This document shows, in pieces, positions 38,801-48,564 of a DNA stretch of 64,000 bases; the first letter of the stretch is position 1; the number at the start of each line of letters is the position of its first letter. Location: contig OZ257147.1 in NCBI GenBank assembly GCA_965279285.1, positions 434,001 through 498,000 of the forward strand, written 5' to 3'. Under the pieces are notes generated by a model, which saw nothing but the letters and a program-made list of their open reading frames with translations, had not been told where the DNA came from and ran no database searches. This DNA is from G965279335 sp965279285. Lineage in GTDB: Bacteria; Pseudomonadota; Gammaproteobacteria; DSM-16500. Position numbers and translations under genes: made by a program.

Positions 38801-41800
38801 AAGAGCTAGATTACTTACCATTAGCACTGGCACAAGCAGCGGCTTATATTAAGCGCCGTGGTATCACGATCCAAGATTATCGTGAGCGTTACAAAACCAG
38901 CCAGCAATATTTACTCAAAGATAAATTATTACCAGCAGATAGTCACAGCCTTCCTGTTGCAACTACTTGGGAAGTTACCTTACAAGCAATTCAAGAGGAA
39001 GAACAAAAAGCAGGAGAACCACCATTAGCGCTTGTGGTATTGCAAGCCATGAGTTATTTGTACGCAGATCAAATCCCGCAAAATTTGTTAGCACAATGGT
39101 TTAAAGTTACGCGCTTAGCTCCAGAGCAAGAGATACAAAACCAATTAAAAAAAGTGTTAGATCGTTTGGCTGCGTACTCGATGATTCACAAAAATGATTC
39201 AAAAAATGAAATTGAGAATACTGTTAGTATCCATCGCTTAGTGCAAGAAGTGATTCGTAATCGCAGTTTGCAACAACAGGCATCATCAAGTGAGAAAAAA
39301 GCAGAGATAAAAATAATTCCTGTCTCTAAGCCAATAGCCGCTAGCGACAATAAAAATGATAGCAAAATAGCGGTGTTGCCTCAACCAAGCAGTGAAGAAG
39401 AAAAGAAAAAAGAGCAAGAAAAAAGAATTGCTTTAGATAAAGCTTTCCAACTTAAAAAACAAAGTAAGGTAATTTACCAGCAGAGCAAAAAAAACAAACC
39501 AAGCAAGCTAATTGATTTTGAAACAGCTGAGGGTGCCTTAGGAGAATCGATTACTATTTACCAACAATACAAAGACAGCTATCCTGGAGAACTATGTGAT
39601 GCATTATTAGATTTGGCTTTATTATTACAGGCTAAAGGTACGAGTAAAAGTAAACAAGCAGCACAGAAATGTTTAATCGATGCCAAAAAAAGCTTAAAAA
39701 AATCTTATGGCAAAGCCGATGCTAGGCAAAGCCGTTGTAAAACAGTGGAATGGTATTTAGATGCCAAACGTGACAATAGTATCTTTGCACTTAAAGCCTA
39801 TCCCAGTTTTGATAACTGGCAATTACCCGCTAACAATGATGATTTTTTTGTCGGTCGTGAATCACTGATCGAAAAGCTCAATCAACACTGCAACCCTGAT
39901 CAAGCTTATCAAATGCTGGTACTCAGTGCTGTATCAGGTCTGGGTGGTGTTGGTAAAACGCAACTCGCCATTTATTATCTTTATCATGCTAAGCATCAAT
40001 ACAATTTGCGTGCGTGGTTTCGTGCGGAAAATGCTACGTTATTGCTTTCAGATTATCGAAATTTTGCAAAAGAGTTTGATTTAATTCCTTTAGATGAAAA
40101 AACGCCTCGTGAAGAAATTATTGATGCTGTGAAACGTTACTTAGAACGTCATCCAGATTGGCTAGCGGTTTATGACAATGCAGGATCGCGCGATGAAATA
40201 CGAGAATTCTTACCAACCAAAGGTGGTCACTTGATCGTGACTACACGTCGTCAAGAGTATGATGATGTGGGAATTAAAGTAGCAGTCGATGTCTTTACTG
40301 AACAAGAAGCGGTTGCTTATTTAAAGAAATTAACTGGTATTGGAAATCAAGATCAAGCAATGGCTGAACTTGCGAAAACTTTGGGCTATTTACCATTAGC
40401 CATTGGTCAAGCGGGTACTTATATTAAAAAACAAAGTATTACTACTCAACAATATTTAAATGATTTCAAACAAAGTGCAGTCAAGTTATTAGAAGCACAA
40501 GAATTGGCATTAGACAACCGTAGTGAAACAGTAGCAACCACTTGGAATATAAGTTTAAAAGCGATTGAGCAAGACGAAGAAAAAAATAACGAGCCGCACT
40601 TAAGTTTTCCTATTTTGCAAGTGATGGCGCATTTGCATGCGGAAGATATTCCAAGAGATCTTTTGGAGAAATATCTACAAGAGCAAAAATTGGTTTTTGA
40701 TCCGGAATCAGCCAAGTTGGCACTGGATAAAGTAATTGGCCATTTGTTGGATTATTCTTTAATTCATGCTGATATTGAGCGGAAAACAGTGAGTGTTCAT
40801 CGGTTGGTACAAGAGGTGATCTTGCAGAGATTATTAATTTCATTTGACAAGAGTCAACCTTCTTTTGAAATATCTACAGAAAAAGTGAGGTCAACGAAAA
40901 ATAATATCTATTTAAAATTTTTTATCGATGGTTTAGCTGCTAGCCTTTGTACCGAATTCAATCGCAAAACCCAAATTTCATTTGATGAAGCGCGTGAGCA
41001 ATCTTTGTTATCGCACATGCAATCATTAGTTAAGCATTGTGAGGTGCTTTTGTTAAATAATCCATTAGCATCGCCCTTTCAATTGGTTTTGGCTTCCTTA
41101 CTGGCCAACATCGGTAATGTATTATACAAGAAAGAGGAAGCTCAGCTTGCTAAAACGTATTATGAGCGAGCACTGAAAATTCAAGAAATACACTATGGTT
41201 CTAACCATTGGCGGTTGACAACTGTGTTAGGAAACTTTGCAATGACAGTGGGTGATTTAGGGGACACTAAAATGCAGAAGGCTTTGCTGGAACGAGCGTT
41301 GAAAATTGAAGAAGCCCATTATGGCCCTGACCATTGGCAAGTTGCTGTTACATTGTGCAATCTTGCTACGACATTGGGTGATTTAGGGGACATTAGAATA
41401 CAGAAGACCTTGCTGGAGCGAGCGTTGAAAATTGAAGAGACATGGTATGGTCCTAACCATTGGGAAGTAGCTGATACACTAGGCAATCTAGCTAATGCTG
41501 TCGGTGCTTTGGGAGATGCCAAAAGACAAAAAATTTTGTTGGAACGGGTATTAAGAATTCAAGAGGCGCACTATACTTCTGGTCATCGGAAGGTAGCTAC
41601 TACGTTATGCAATCTCGCCATTGTCGTGGGGGATGCGAAGATGCAGAAAAACTTATTGGAGCGAGCGTTGAAAATTCAAGAGGCACTTTGTGGCCCCGAC
41701 CACGTGCAGGTAGCAATGATTTTACACAATCTCGCCACTACTATGGGTACTTTAGGGGATACCAAAGCGCAGAAAGCCTTGCTGGAGCGGGCATTGAGAA

Positions 41801-43434
41801 TTCAAGAAGCGCACTATGGCCCTGATCGGTGGCAAGTAACTGCAACGTTGAGCAACCTTGCAGTTTCCGTAGGTGCTTTGGGGGATACTAAAAGAAAAAA
41901 AACCTTGCTGGAGCAGGTGTTGAGAATTCAAGAGGCGCACTATGGCCTTGAACACTGGCAAGTAGCTTCAACGTTAGGCAATCTTGCAATTGCTGTAGGT
42001 GCTTTAGGGGATGTTAAAAGAAAAAAAACCTTGCTGGAGCGCGCATTAAGAATTAAAGAGACATACTATGGCCCTGACCATTGGCATGTGGCTATTACTT
42101 TAATTAACCTTTCCAATGCTGTGAGTGTCTTGGGTGATACCAAAATGCAAAAGGTGTTGCTGGAACGCGCATTGAAAATAAAAGTAGCACATGATGGCCC
42201 TGAGCACCCTGGAGTAGCTGGTATACTATACAATCTCGCTGTTGCTCATAAGCAATTAAAAGAGTGGGGGGTAGCACTGACCTATACTGAACGTGCTTAC
42301 CGGATATTCAAAGATAAAGTTGATCCAGCCGATCTTCATAGGAAAAACACTGAAATTTTGTTACTTCAATTAAAGCAACTACAAGCTATAATTCAACCAG
42401 AAATTCTTGCGTCACTAGAAGAACAATCTGAAATGTTAGCCCGTTCTCGTTTCAATGAGCAAAACCTTGATTTCGATGCCCCTCAGCTTCATGAAGAATT
42501 GATTAGGTATTATAATAATCAGCAAAATCTTTTAGGTAGTATTTGTCACTCGCGTATTGTCTTGCGATTATACGAATGTCAAAAAACAGAACCTCGACAA
42601 CTGGCGAGTTTGCACCATAACTTAGCGTGTTATTACCACAGTTATGCGTATGAGCAACAAAAGAGTGGTGATCCTCAAAAGACGCAAGTGGCTTTGAAAG
42701 AAGCAGATAACCATTTTATGCAAGGCATTAAATTAGTCCCACATGTTGGTTTACAAGCTGAATATGGTAATTATTTATTACGCCAACAACGTATTCCTGA
42801 AGCAATACAGCAATTAGAAAATGCTTTAAAACTAGTAACATCAGATGCAATGCAAGATGCAAAATCAGTACCTGAAGAATCTGCTAGATTAAGTTACAGT
42901 GCAATGGAACGTTGTACTTTAGATACTACACTACAAAAAGAATTAGATTGCTGGGGAGAAATCACAATTAAAGCAGCTACTTTTGCTCATTATTTATTAG
43001 TCACTGCTTATCATCAACAAAATAATTTTGAAGCAATGAACAAAATTATTGCTGAATTTCAGTTAATTGCTGCACAAGAGAGCGATGTATTAACATTTTC
43101 TTTATTGGGCCATGCACAATTCTTCATAAAAGATTATGCTAATGCCACTCTAAGCTACATGCGGGCATTGGCGTTAAAACCGGGTTACACGGTTGCAGAA
43201 CAACAGCTAAAGCAGTGCCAAGTTTTACTAAATGCTTCTGCTGTTCAGCTACAATCTTCTCAAGTAGTTGCAGATACTAAAAGTAGTAGTGATAATAAAT
43301 TAAGTTTAGCTAACTTAGTTGCTAGCTCTTCTAGTATTTTTTCGGCTGCTACTGCTACAGTAAACCCGGTATTTGTTATTGCAGACGACGATGAGGAAGA
43401 ATTAAAAAAAGCAATTCAGTTATCATTAGCGTAA
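35836..43434 (+). CDS. 2532-residue nucleotidyltransferase, two NB-ARC modules, TPRs, UIM
   Basis: Start after TAGGAGG. The N-terminal region (SPEYSRFREQL, LDIVISYLG) is conserved with the other two large proteins. The DUF294/GlnD-like nucleotidyltransferase has GSLAREEITPYSDIEFG from residue 233 and a downstream RSFAAKHDLYRL block. NB-ARC 1 Walker A is GLGGIGKT at 831; NB-ARC 2 is GLGGVGKT at 1368. About nine 42-residue TPRs span roughly 1770-2135. The UIM tail DDDEEELKKAIQLSLA is at the very end. No OTU-like insert is present: the N-terminal region joins the transferase through a short linker. About 35 residues near 640-675 come from a palindromic DNA element inserted in frame (37752-37839). 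The two NB-ARC halves resemble each other and probably arose by internal duplication. Confidence 0.85.
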   Translation: MQRNPSALTVENPLIKSPEYSRFREQLKTATELPQDIPLDIVISYLGPDLGLIDRLQTAAENTLLLAQDKTGSHQAYECVLQTAFYYQVAWALAKRYQLASYYPAILEQLKNIEQVFPKLAFEVVSLHDEKQMIIQDFQLHYQNNNQHKKALLAIRDFAKKQLKIYQEQSNNSDLKMMTSRTAPKSVSMQAIYSDISQKIRALFTAIISESIMQYQKLTGVYSPCAYSFIALGSLAREEITPYSDIEFGILIEDKSDDRINNKNKIYFRNLCRLINFKLLALAETPENFISEEFGEKISDLLGAEKHALIPKGFCFDAFVTGGYKNPLGKRDEKGELIFELIGTPSELADFQDEKHYAETGKLVSEPLLPGSLTQARLIIGSQTDEQLLKQYHQKISAYLSQPAKKLWGKPLDLSLNLTLYQARALELLVADIGRFRPKLGKQEEGGRSFAAKHDLYRLPNMMFDQLALYFNLTEINLWEQLNALANSTTAARPTLFSATATKHLARAIDCVTEYRLAAYLALEEQAENAELTDDPEKTLTGSLQKKVFYLPKEAVFDLHRTLIPFWHAMRGFRDSKGQDITVFNHPVFGNFYTKALWVEANMQLLLQGYPQALSLLQSELKKILVSPSVIINFDEKNPVGTLRFAHPTNAPEKSLVGWTKEHSDVSTMRDSEVEQALIFYTAGQAYLESNAALTEAQDYLTRALTLFQNNNKITYSAEILNCYLGLSRGSWLQQNSASAKSHHAKALQLIQTQFGEGHPYYAEYKKLDFYLQQKPGQISNLKLPERIGNWHIPPDNQHFVGRTETLKKLTAHFKPAQAGMKICFLSTISGLGGIGKTQVALKFLHHSGHDYALRLWFRAEKEHTLLEDYIELAERFRLMAMGERLSKEEVIERVKKYLENNPDWLAVYDNATNYASIKQFLPTRSGHVVITTRYSKETLNNELKNEKAIDAVTLEIDKFTPEEALQYFKEMTERRGVEEEQAMQALAKELDYLPLALAQAAAYIKRRGITIQDYRERYKTSQQYLLKDKLLPADSHSLPVATTWEVTLQAIQEEEQKAGEPPLALVVLQAMSYLYADQIPQNLLAQWFKVTRLAPEQEIQNQLKKVLDRLAAYSMIHKNDSKNEIENTVSIHRLVQEVIRNRSLQQQASSSEKKAEIKIIPVSKPIAASDNKNDSKIAVLPQPSSEEEKKKEQEKRIALDKAFQLKKQSKVIYQQSKKNKPSKLIDFETAEGALGESITIYQQYKDSYPGELCDALLDLALLLQAKGTSKSKQAAQKCLIDAKKSLKKSYGKADARQSRCKTVEWYLDAKRDNSIFALKAYPSFDNWQLPANNDDFFVGRESLIEKLNQHCNPDQAYQMLVLSAVSGLGGVGKTQLAIYYLYHAKHQYNLRAWFRAENATLLLSDYRNFAKEFDLIPLDEKTPREEIIDAVKRYLERHPDWLAVYDNAGSRDEIREFLPTKGGHLIVTTRRQEYDDVGIKVAVDVFTEQEAVAYLKKLTGIGNQDQAMAELAKTLGYLPLAIGQAGTYIKKQSITTQQYLNDFKQSAVKLLEAQELALDNRSETVATTWNISLKAIEQDEEKNNEPHLSFPILQVMAHLHAEDIPRDLLEKYLQEQKLVFDPESAKLALDKVIGHLLDYSLIHADIERKTVSVHRLVQEVILQRLLISFDKSQPSFEISTEKVRSTKNNIYLKFFIDGLAASLCTEFNRKTQISFDEAREQSLLSHMQSLVKHCEVLLLNNPLASPFQLVLASLLANIGNVLYKKEEAQLAKTYYERALKIQEIHYGSNHWRLTTVLGNFAMTVGDLGDTKMQKALLERALKIEEAHYGPDHWQVAVTLCNLATTLGDLGDIRIQKTLLERALKIEETWYGPNHWEVADTLGNLANAVGALGDAKRQKILLERVLRIQEAHYTSGHRKVATTLCNLAIVVGDAKMQKNLLERALKIQEALCGPDHVQVAMILHNLATTMGTLGDTKAQKALLERALRIQEAHYGPDRWQVTATLSNLAVSVGALGDTKRKKTLLEQVLRIQEAHYGLEHWQVASTLGNLAIAVGALGDVKRKKTLLERALRIKETYYGPDHWHVAITLINLSNAVSVLGDTKMQKVLLERALKIKVAHDGPEHPGVAGILYNLAVAHKQLKEWGVALTYTERAYRIFKDKVDPADLHRKNTEILLLQLKQLQAIIQPEILASLEEQSEMLARSRFNEQNLDFDAPQLHEELIRYYNNQQNLLGSICHSRIVLRLYECQKTEPRQLASLHHNLACYYHSYAYEQQKSGDPQKTQVALKEADNHFMQGIKLVPHVGLQAEYGNYLLRQQRIPEAIQQLENALKLVTSDAMQDAKSVPEESARLSYSAMERCTLDTTLQKELDCWGEITIKAATFAHYLLVTAYHQQNNFEAMNKIIAEFQLIAAQESDVLTFSLLGHAQFFIKDYANATLSYMRALALKPGYTVAEQQLKQCQVLLNASAVQLQSSQVVADTKSSSDNKLSLANLVASSSSIFSAATATVNPVFVIADDDEEELKKAIQLSLA
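37752..37839. repeat. Palindromic element inserted in frame within a coding sequence
   Basis: Imperfect inverted repeat: left arm 37752-37783 begins GGTGGGCACG and ends CACCCTACAA; right arm 37802-37839 begins TTGTAGGGTGG and ends CGTGTCCACC. The arms are separated by 18 bases. It is translated as the segment from VGTLRFAHPTN to WTKEHSDVSTM. The paralogue at 23734 lacks this segment at the matching place. The base composition differs from the surrounding AT-rich gene. It behaves like REP/MITE-type repeats or the Rickettsia palindromic elements that enter genes in frame. Confidence 0.75.
41152..42240 (+). repeat. 126-bp tandem TPR-coding repeats
   Basis: About nine 126-base units coding ALRIQEAHYGPDHWQVA-type TPRs. 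The unit around 41590-41650 is about five codons shorter (LAIVVGDAKMQK), an internal deletion that keeps the frame. Confidence 0.8.
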
Positions 43435-43476
43435 ATGCTGATACACAAAAATAAATTTCGATGAAAGGTGTAAATA

Positions 43477-46400
43477 ATGCGTGCATTATCTAGAAAATTA
43501 TCATCACAATATATCCAGCTACGTGAAAAATTAAATACGGCTACACATCTAGAACAAAGTACGGAGCAGAAAGATAATCTACTAGATGTTACAATGAGCT
43601 ACTTGGGCGCTGATAAAGTAGATATTTTTTTAGTGGAATCAGAAAAATATTTACGGTTAGCTTTCCAATATGTGCAGAGTCATTCGGGTTATGAATATTG
43701 TTTACGAGCAGCTTTTTATTCACAAGCTGCATTTGCCTTTATGAAAAAATATGACTTGATAATTTATAGTGCTGCTATTGTTGAGCAGTTAAAAAATATT
43801 GAACAAGCTTTCCCGCGACTTGCATTTAATGCTTTGCCTTCAGTTTTTGCTGCGGTATCAGCGCCAGAAGCTAAACAAGACATCGTACAAGATTTGCATC
43901 TAAATGTTTCGAATAAAAATCAGCATACAATACAACTATTAGCGATACGCCAATTTGCTCGTGAACAATTGAAAATTTATCAACCCCCCGCCGATGCTAA
44001 AACACTGACTGCAGCTGCACCACAACCACTAACCATGCAGGGTATCTACCAAGCCATCAGTCAAAAAATTAAAGAACTATTTATCACAATAATCTCAGAA
44101 AGTGTTGTGCAGTATAAAAAACTAACTGGTGATTCGCCACCATGTGATTATGCATTTATTGCATTAGGTTCTTTAGCGCGTGAAGAAATTACGCCATATT
44201 CAGATTTAGAGTTTGGTTTGTTGTTAGAAGATAAAGCTAATAAAAAAATAAATGATGAGAATAAAATTTATTTCCGCAATCTCTGTCGGTTGATCAATTT
44301 TAAATTATTGGCGTTAGGTGAAACACCTGCCAATATTTTAAATATTCCCATGCCTGTGGTTGATGGCAATGCTATTGCCAATCCTATTCTTAAAGGCATG
44401 TGCTTTGATGCGCGCGTGCACGGCGGCCATAAAAATCCGTTAGGCAAACGTAATGATACAAAACCAAGCGAGAGAGAGGAAACAATTTTCGAGCTTATTG
44501 GTACCCCTAATCAGTTAGCGTATTATCAAGATGAAATTCATTATAACGAAAAAGGTAAACTAAAAGATGAGCCATTTTTGGCTAGTTCTTTAGTGCAAAT
44601 GTCTTTGATTGCTGGCGGTAAAAAAGGAGAATTTCAACTATCATCAGCGTACGGTCAACATTTAATTAGTGAGCACCGAGAGGCTGTAGATTACTGCCTG
44701 AATGATCGGGTTAACCAATTGTGGAATTCCCCAGTTCATTTAGCGCTATACCAAACACGTACCTTGGAATTATTACTCAGCGATATTGAACGGTTTCGTC
44801 CTAAGATGGGTAAGATGGAAGAAGCAGGGCGCAGTTACTCAGTGAAACATGATTTGCTGCGGATATTTGATACTATCTGTGATCATTTGGCACTTTTTTT
44901 TCGGCTAGATGAAAGAAGTAGTTGGGATCGTATTATTGCCTTAGCCAAAGCAGTGAATGGACGTCCAGCATTATTTAGCGCAACAGCAAAGCTACATTTA
45001 TTACAGGCTATCGATAGTGCGACAAAATGTCGTTTAGCGGCATATTTAGGTTTAGATGAGCAATTTGAAAACGCTATATTAACTAATGATAACCAAGTGG
45101 CTTTTAAAGGACATACCAGTAATAAAGTATTTCATTTGCCCACACAAACTGTTTTTCAAATTTACTATACCTTATTTCCTTTCTGGCAAGCGGCTAAGCG
45201 TTTTCGCGACACGCGTGGTAATGTCAACGTTTTTCAAGATCCAATGTATAAAGATTTTTATGATGATTCCTTATTTACACAAGGCCAAATTAAGTTATTG
45301 CTGGAAGGTCAACCTCAAGCATTAAAGGATTTTAAACAACTCATTGCGCAAGAAGAAAAAAGTCACGATCAAAAATCAGTACCAATAGTAAATCAATCCA
45401 TTGCACATGCACAGCTTTTACAAGCAGCGGGTAAAGCGGCTTGTGAAACCAAAGATTTAAAACAGATGCCGGAAGGGATAAGTTATTTAGAAAATGCCAT
45501 CAAAATTTATGAGGTTTATGGCAACAGTCATGCAGCAGAACTCAATGATTGTTATTTGGATTTGGCCTTGGCGCTGCAAGCGCAACAACAAACAGCCCAA
45601 GCTAAAGGATATGTCGATAAAGCCCGCAAGGCTGTGCTGAATAGTTATGGCAAAACCCATCCATACTCTGCGCATTGCGATCGGGTGCAATGGTACTTAG
45701 ATCAACCACCCGAAAGTTTATTTACGATTCGTAATCGTGAACTAACTGAAACCTGGCATTTACCACCGAATAATGATCAATATTTTGTTGGCCGTGAAAA
45801 AGAATTAGCGCAACTGAAAGAACGTTTTAAAATAATGGAAGCTTCACAACGTGTGGTATTAAGTGCAGTGTCCGGTTTAGGCGGTATTGGAAAAACACAG
45901 CTTGGCATCCAATATATTCACCATCCTGAACAATCTTATAGTCATCGCTTTTGGTTTAGAGCCGAAACAGAATCGGTTTTACTAAGTGATTACATTGAAT
46001 TGGCGCGCCAATTCAAAATTTCGTTAGAAGAAAAAGCTCCTAAGTCTGACGTGATTAAAGCTGTTACACGTCATCTGGAAAAATATACCAATTGGTTAGC
46101 TGTTTTCGATAATGCTGGGGATTATGAACAGCTTAAAGAATTTTTGCCTGCCAATGGCGGTCATCTAATTATCACTACTCGACGGCAGGAATGGCATAAT
46201 GTAGGATTAAAAATTGAAGTTGATATTTTCAGTGAAGCAGAATCTATTGATTGCTTACAAAAAATCATACAGCGTAAAAATCAAATCAAAACTGAGATAT
46301 CATTTATGAGGTTACTTGCTAAAGAGTTAGGTTATTTGCCTTTGGCTTTGGCGCAAGCAGGTGCTTATATTCAGCAATGCGGCATTTCAGTAGAAAGCTA

Positions 46401-48552
46401 CTTAAATCTTTACTCTCAGCAGAGTATGTTGTTACTTGCTGACGAGACTTTACCACCTTATAGCGCTGAAATTATCAGTAGTTATGATAAGAAAAATGAT
46501 GATGACAAACAGGAAAAAATTAAAAAAACGATTGCTACTACATGGATGATAAGCCTAAATGCTATTCAAAGAGAAGAAGAAAAAGTTGGTGAGCCTAAAG
46601 TTAGCTTATTAGTTCTTCAAGCTATAGCATATTTAAATCCAGATAATGTTTCTCGTAACCTATTAGAGCAGTGGATGCGGTTTGCTGAATTAACAAATAG
46701 TTCTGCATCTACAAAAATCATGCTTAATAATGCAATTAAACGACTACTAAATTACTCAATGATACTGGCAAATGTAAGTGAAAACACCATAAGTATACAT
46801 CGGTTATTACAAACAGTAATTAGGCATAATAACCGTGACAAGTTAAATACAATAAAATGTTTAATGAAAATTTTTCATGAAATGTTTAACTACATTAAAT
46901 CAGATAAAAAAACATGGAGTCCTAGTAGCGCGATTGCTGCTCATATTGAGGCGGCTATAAATTATGAATTTGATGAAATACTGGTGAAAGCGCAAAATGA
47001 AGATAATTTAAAATTAATTATTTGTCAGCTATTAACCAAAGTTTCTAGGTTTCAAAGGATACATTTAGGTGACATCAACAGAGCCAATAAAACATTATCG
47101 ATATCAAATAAGATCTGGGAGAGAGTATCAACAGACTATGCGGGGAGTGATATTTGTAAATTTCAAATATGCGCAGAAACGGGTATTGTTCAGTGGCAAA
47201 AAGGTGATCATGACAAAGCCTTGCAAAACATAGATGATGCCATAAATTTTTTTGAAAGGAGCGATAGTCATATTAATATATTCAACTTGTTAGAGCTCTA
47301 CTATGCAAAACTAATGCTATATTGGGCTAAAAATCAACATACTATGGCGTTTGGTTTATTCGAGAAGGCTAAGGTTTTGCAAAGGAAAAATCCAACTATT
47401 ATGGATGCGCCAGAAGTAGCACAATTATATAATGCTATAGGTTGGATTATTCTTGATAAAGGTCACATAGATAAAGCAAAAGAAAGCTTTCAACAAGCTC
47501 AAATAATATTTTCTAAATTATACGGAAATAACAGATTAGCAACTAACAGTTCGTTGGTTAATCAGTCTTTATTGAAGAGTGATCTCAAAAGTAATATTGA
47601 AAAAACCAAAGCTTATTATCATCCTGATATGGCGGAAACATATAATGGCCTTGGGTGGCTGGAAGTTTATGGATACAAAGGTAACCTTGTGTGTGCAAGA
47701 CAATATTTTGAGCGAGCAATAGAAATTAGAGAGTCTTTTTTTAAAGAAAAAAATGTTAATGTTTCGCACTCTTATGACGGATTGGGTGAGGTTTTTTTTA
47801 GACAGGGTAATTACATTAAAGCTGAAGAATATTTTTGTGAATCAAAAAATATAAGAGAAAATCACTATGGAGTCAAAAAATTTAATCAAGAAATGGCAAA
47901 CTCAATATGTTATCAAGGCGATATATGTCGAATAAATAACAAATTTGACAAGGCTATTGAATTATATGAAGAAGCATATCTGATATATCAAAAAATATAT
48001 GGAGAGCAGCATGCTAATATTGCTATCTTATTATTTAATCTTGGTTGTGTATATAAGGCTTGTAAAAATTATAAGAAGGCAGTAGATTGTTTTTATCGGG
48101 CACTATTAATATACATTAATATTTGCATAACAACAGATGATCAATTAAATCTTGAGGATGCGCAGAATATAAATTCACAGCAGATGCAGATAATGTTTTT
48201 TGAAAAAAATTATGAAAAAATAAGGAGATTTGCAGAAAAACTAAATTATAAACCTATCTTTGAAGTGTTGGATATATTTCAAGCCACACACAAGGATATT
48301 GTACAGCAGCAAGTGTATTCTGGATCTACATTAAAACTGCAGTTTTCTCAACCAGTAACAGATAGCAAAGATAATAAGTCAAGTTTAGCTTATTTGGCTG
48401 CAAGTTCTTCTGCTATTTTTTCATCTCCTGCGACTGCAGTACCAGCGAATGCACAGGTTTTAAATCAAGCAATAACTGCTGCTGGATCAAGTCCAGCATC
48501 TGTACCAGATGAAGATGAATTAAAAAAAGCAATTCAGTTATCACTTAGTTAG
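43477..48552 (+). CDS. 1691-residue nucleotidyltransferase, one NB-ARC module, TPRs, UIM
   Basis: Start after AAAGG, 42 bases behind the previous gene. Order: conserved N-terminal region (YIQLREKLNTAT, LDVTMSYLGAD). The DUF294/GlnD-like nucleotidyltransferase has GSLAREEITPYSDLEFG from residue 231. A helical stretch leads to a single NB-ARC with GLGGIGKT at 800, LIITTRR and GYLPLAL. TPR-like repeats (about 1150-1560) are irregular here, unlike the clean 42-residue arrays of the paralogues. The UIM tail PDEDELKKAIQLSLS closes it. Only one NB-ARC is present, consistent with an ancestral or reduced form. The stop is 12 bases before the LRR gene at 48565, so LRR and NB-ARC proteins are very probably cotranscribed. 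Confidence 0.85.
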   Translation: MRALSRKLSSQYIQLREKLNTATHLEQSTEQKDNLLDVTMSYLGADKVDIFLVESEKYLRLAFQYVQSHSGYEYCLRAAFYSQAAFAFMKKYDLIIYSAAIVEQLKNIEQAFPRLAFNALPSVFAAVSAPEAKQDIVQDLHLNVSNKNQHTIQLLAIRQFAREQLKIYQPPADAKTLTAAAPQPLTMQGIYQAISQKIKELFITIISESVVQYKKLTGDSPPCDYAFIALGSLAREEITPYSDLEFGLLLEDKANKKINDENKIYFRNLCRLINFKLLALGETPANILNIPMPVVDGNAIANPILKGMCFDARVHGGHKNPLGKRNDTKPSEREETIFELIGTPNQLAYYQDEIHYNEKGKLKDEPFLASSLVQMSLIAGGKKGEFQLSSAYGQHLISEHREAVDYCLNDRVNQLWNSPVHLALYQTRTLELLLSDIERFRPKMGKMEEAGRSYSVKHDLLRIFDTICDHLALFFRLDERSSWDRIIALAKAVNGRPALFSATAKLHLLQAIDSATKCRLAAYLGLDEQFENAILTNDNQVAFKGHTSNKVFHLPTQTVFQIYYTLFPFWQAAKRFRDTRGNVNVFQDPMYKDFYDDSLFTQGQIKLLLEGQPQALKDFKQLIAQEEKSHDQKSVPIVNQSIAHAQLLQAAGKAACETKDLKQMPEGISYLENAIKIYEVYGNSHAAELNDCYLDLALALQAQQQTAQAKGYVDKARKAVLNSYGKTHPYSAHCDRVQWYLDQPPESLFTIRNRELTETWHLPPNNDQYFVGREKELAQLKERFKIMEASQRVVLSAVSGLGGIGKTQLGIQYIHHPEQSYSHRFWFRAETESVLLSDYIELARQFKISLEEKAPKSDVIKAVTRHLEKYTNWLAVFDNAGDYEQLKEFLPANGGHLIITTRRQEWHNVGLKIEVDIFSEAESIDCLQKIIQRKNQIKTEISFMRLLAKELGYLPLALAQAGAYIQQCGISVESYLNLYSQQSMLLLADETLPPYSAEIISSYDKKNDDDKQEKIKKTIATTWMISLNAIQREEEKVGEPKVSLLVLQAIAYLNPDNVSRNLLEQWMRFAELTNSSASTKIMLNNAIKRLLNYSMILANVSENTISIHRLLQTVIRHNNRDKLNTIKCLMKIFHEMFNYIKSDKKTWSPSSAIAAHIEAAINYEFDEILVKAQNEDNLKLIICQLLTKVSRFQRIHLGDINRANKTLSISNKIWERVSTDYAGSDICKFQICAETGIVQWQKGDHDKALQNIDDAINFFERSDSHINIFNLLELYYAKLMLYWAKNQHTMAFGLFEKAKVLQRKNPTIMDAPEVAQLYNAIGWIILDKGHIDKAKESFQQAQIIFSKLYGNNRLATNSSLVNQSLLKSDLKSNIEKTKAYYHPDMAETYNGLGWLEVYGYKGNLVCARQYFERAIEIRESFFKEKNVNVSHSYDGLGEVFFRQGNYIKAEEYFCESKNIRENHYGVKKFNQEMANSICYQGDICRINNKFDKAIELYEEAYLIYQKIYGEQHANIAILLFNLGCVYKACKNYKKAVDCFYRALLIYINICITTDDQLNLEDAQNINSQQMQIMFFEKNYEKIRRFAEKLNYKPIFEVLDIFQATHKDIVQQQVYSGSTLKLQFSQPVTDSKDNKSSLAYLAASSSAIFSSPATAVPANAQVLNQAITAAGSSPASVPDEDELKKAIQLSLS

Positions 48553-48564
48553 TAGGAACCCACT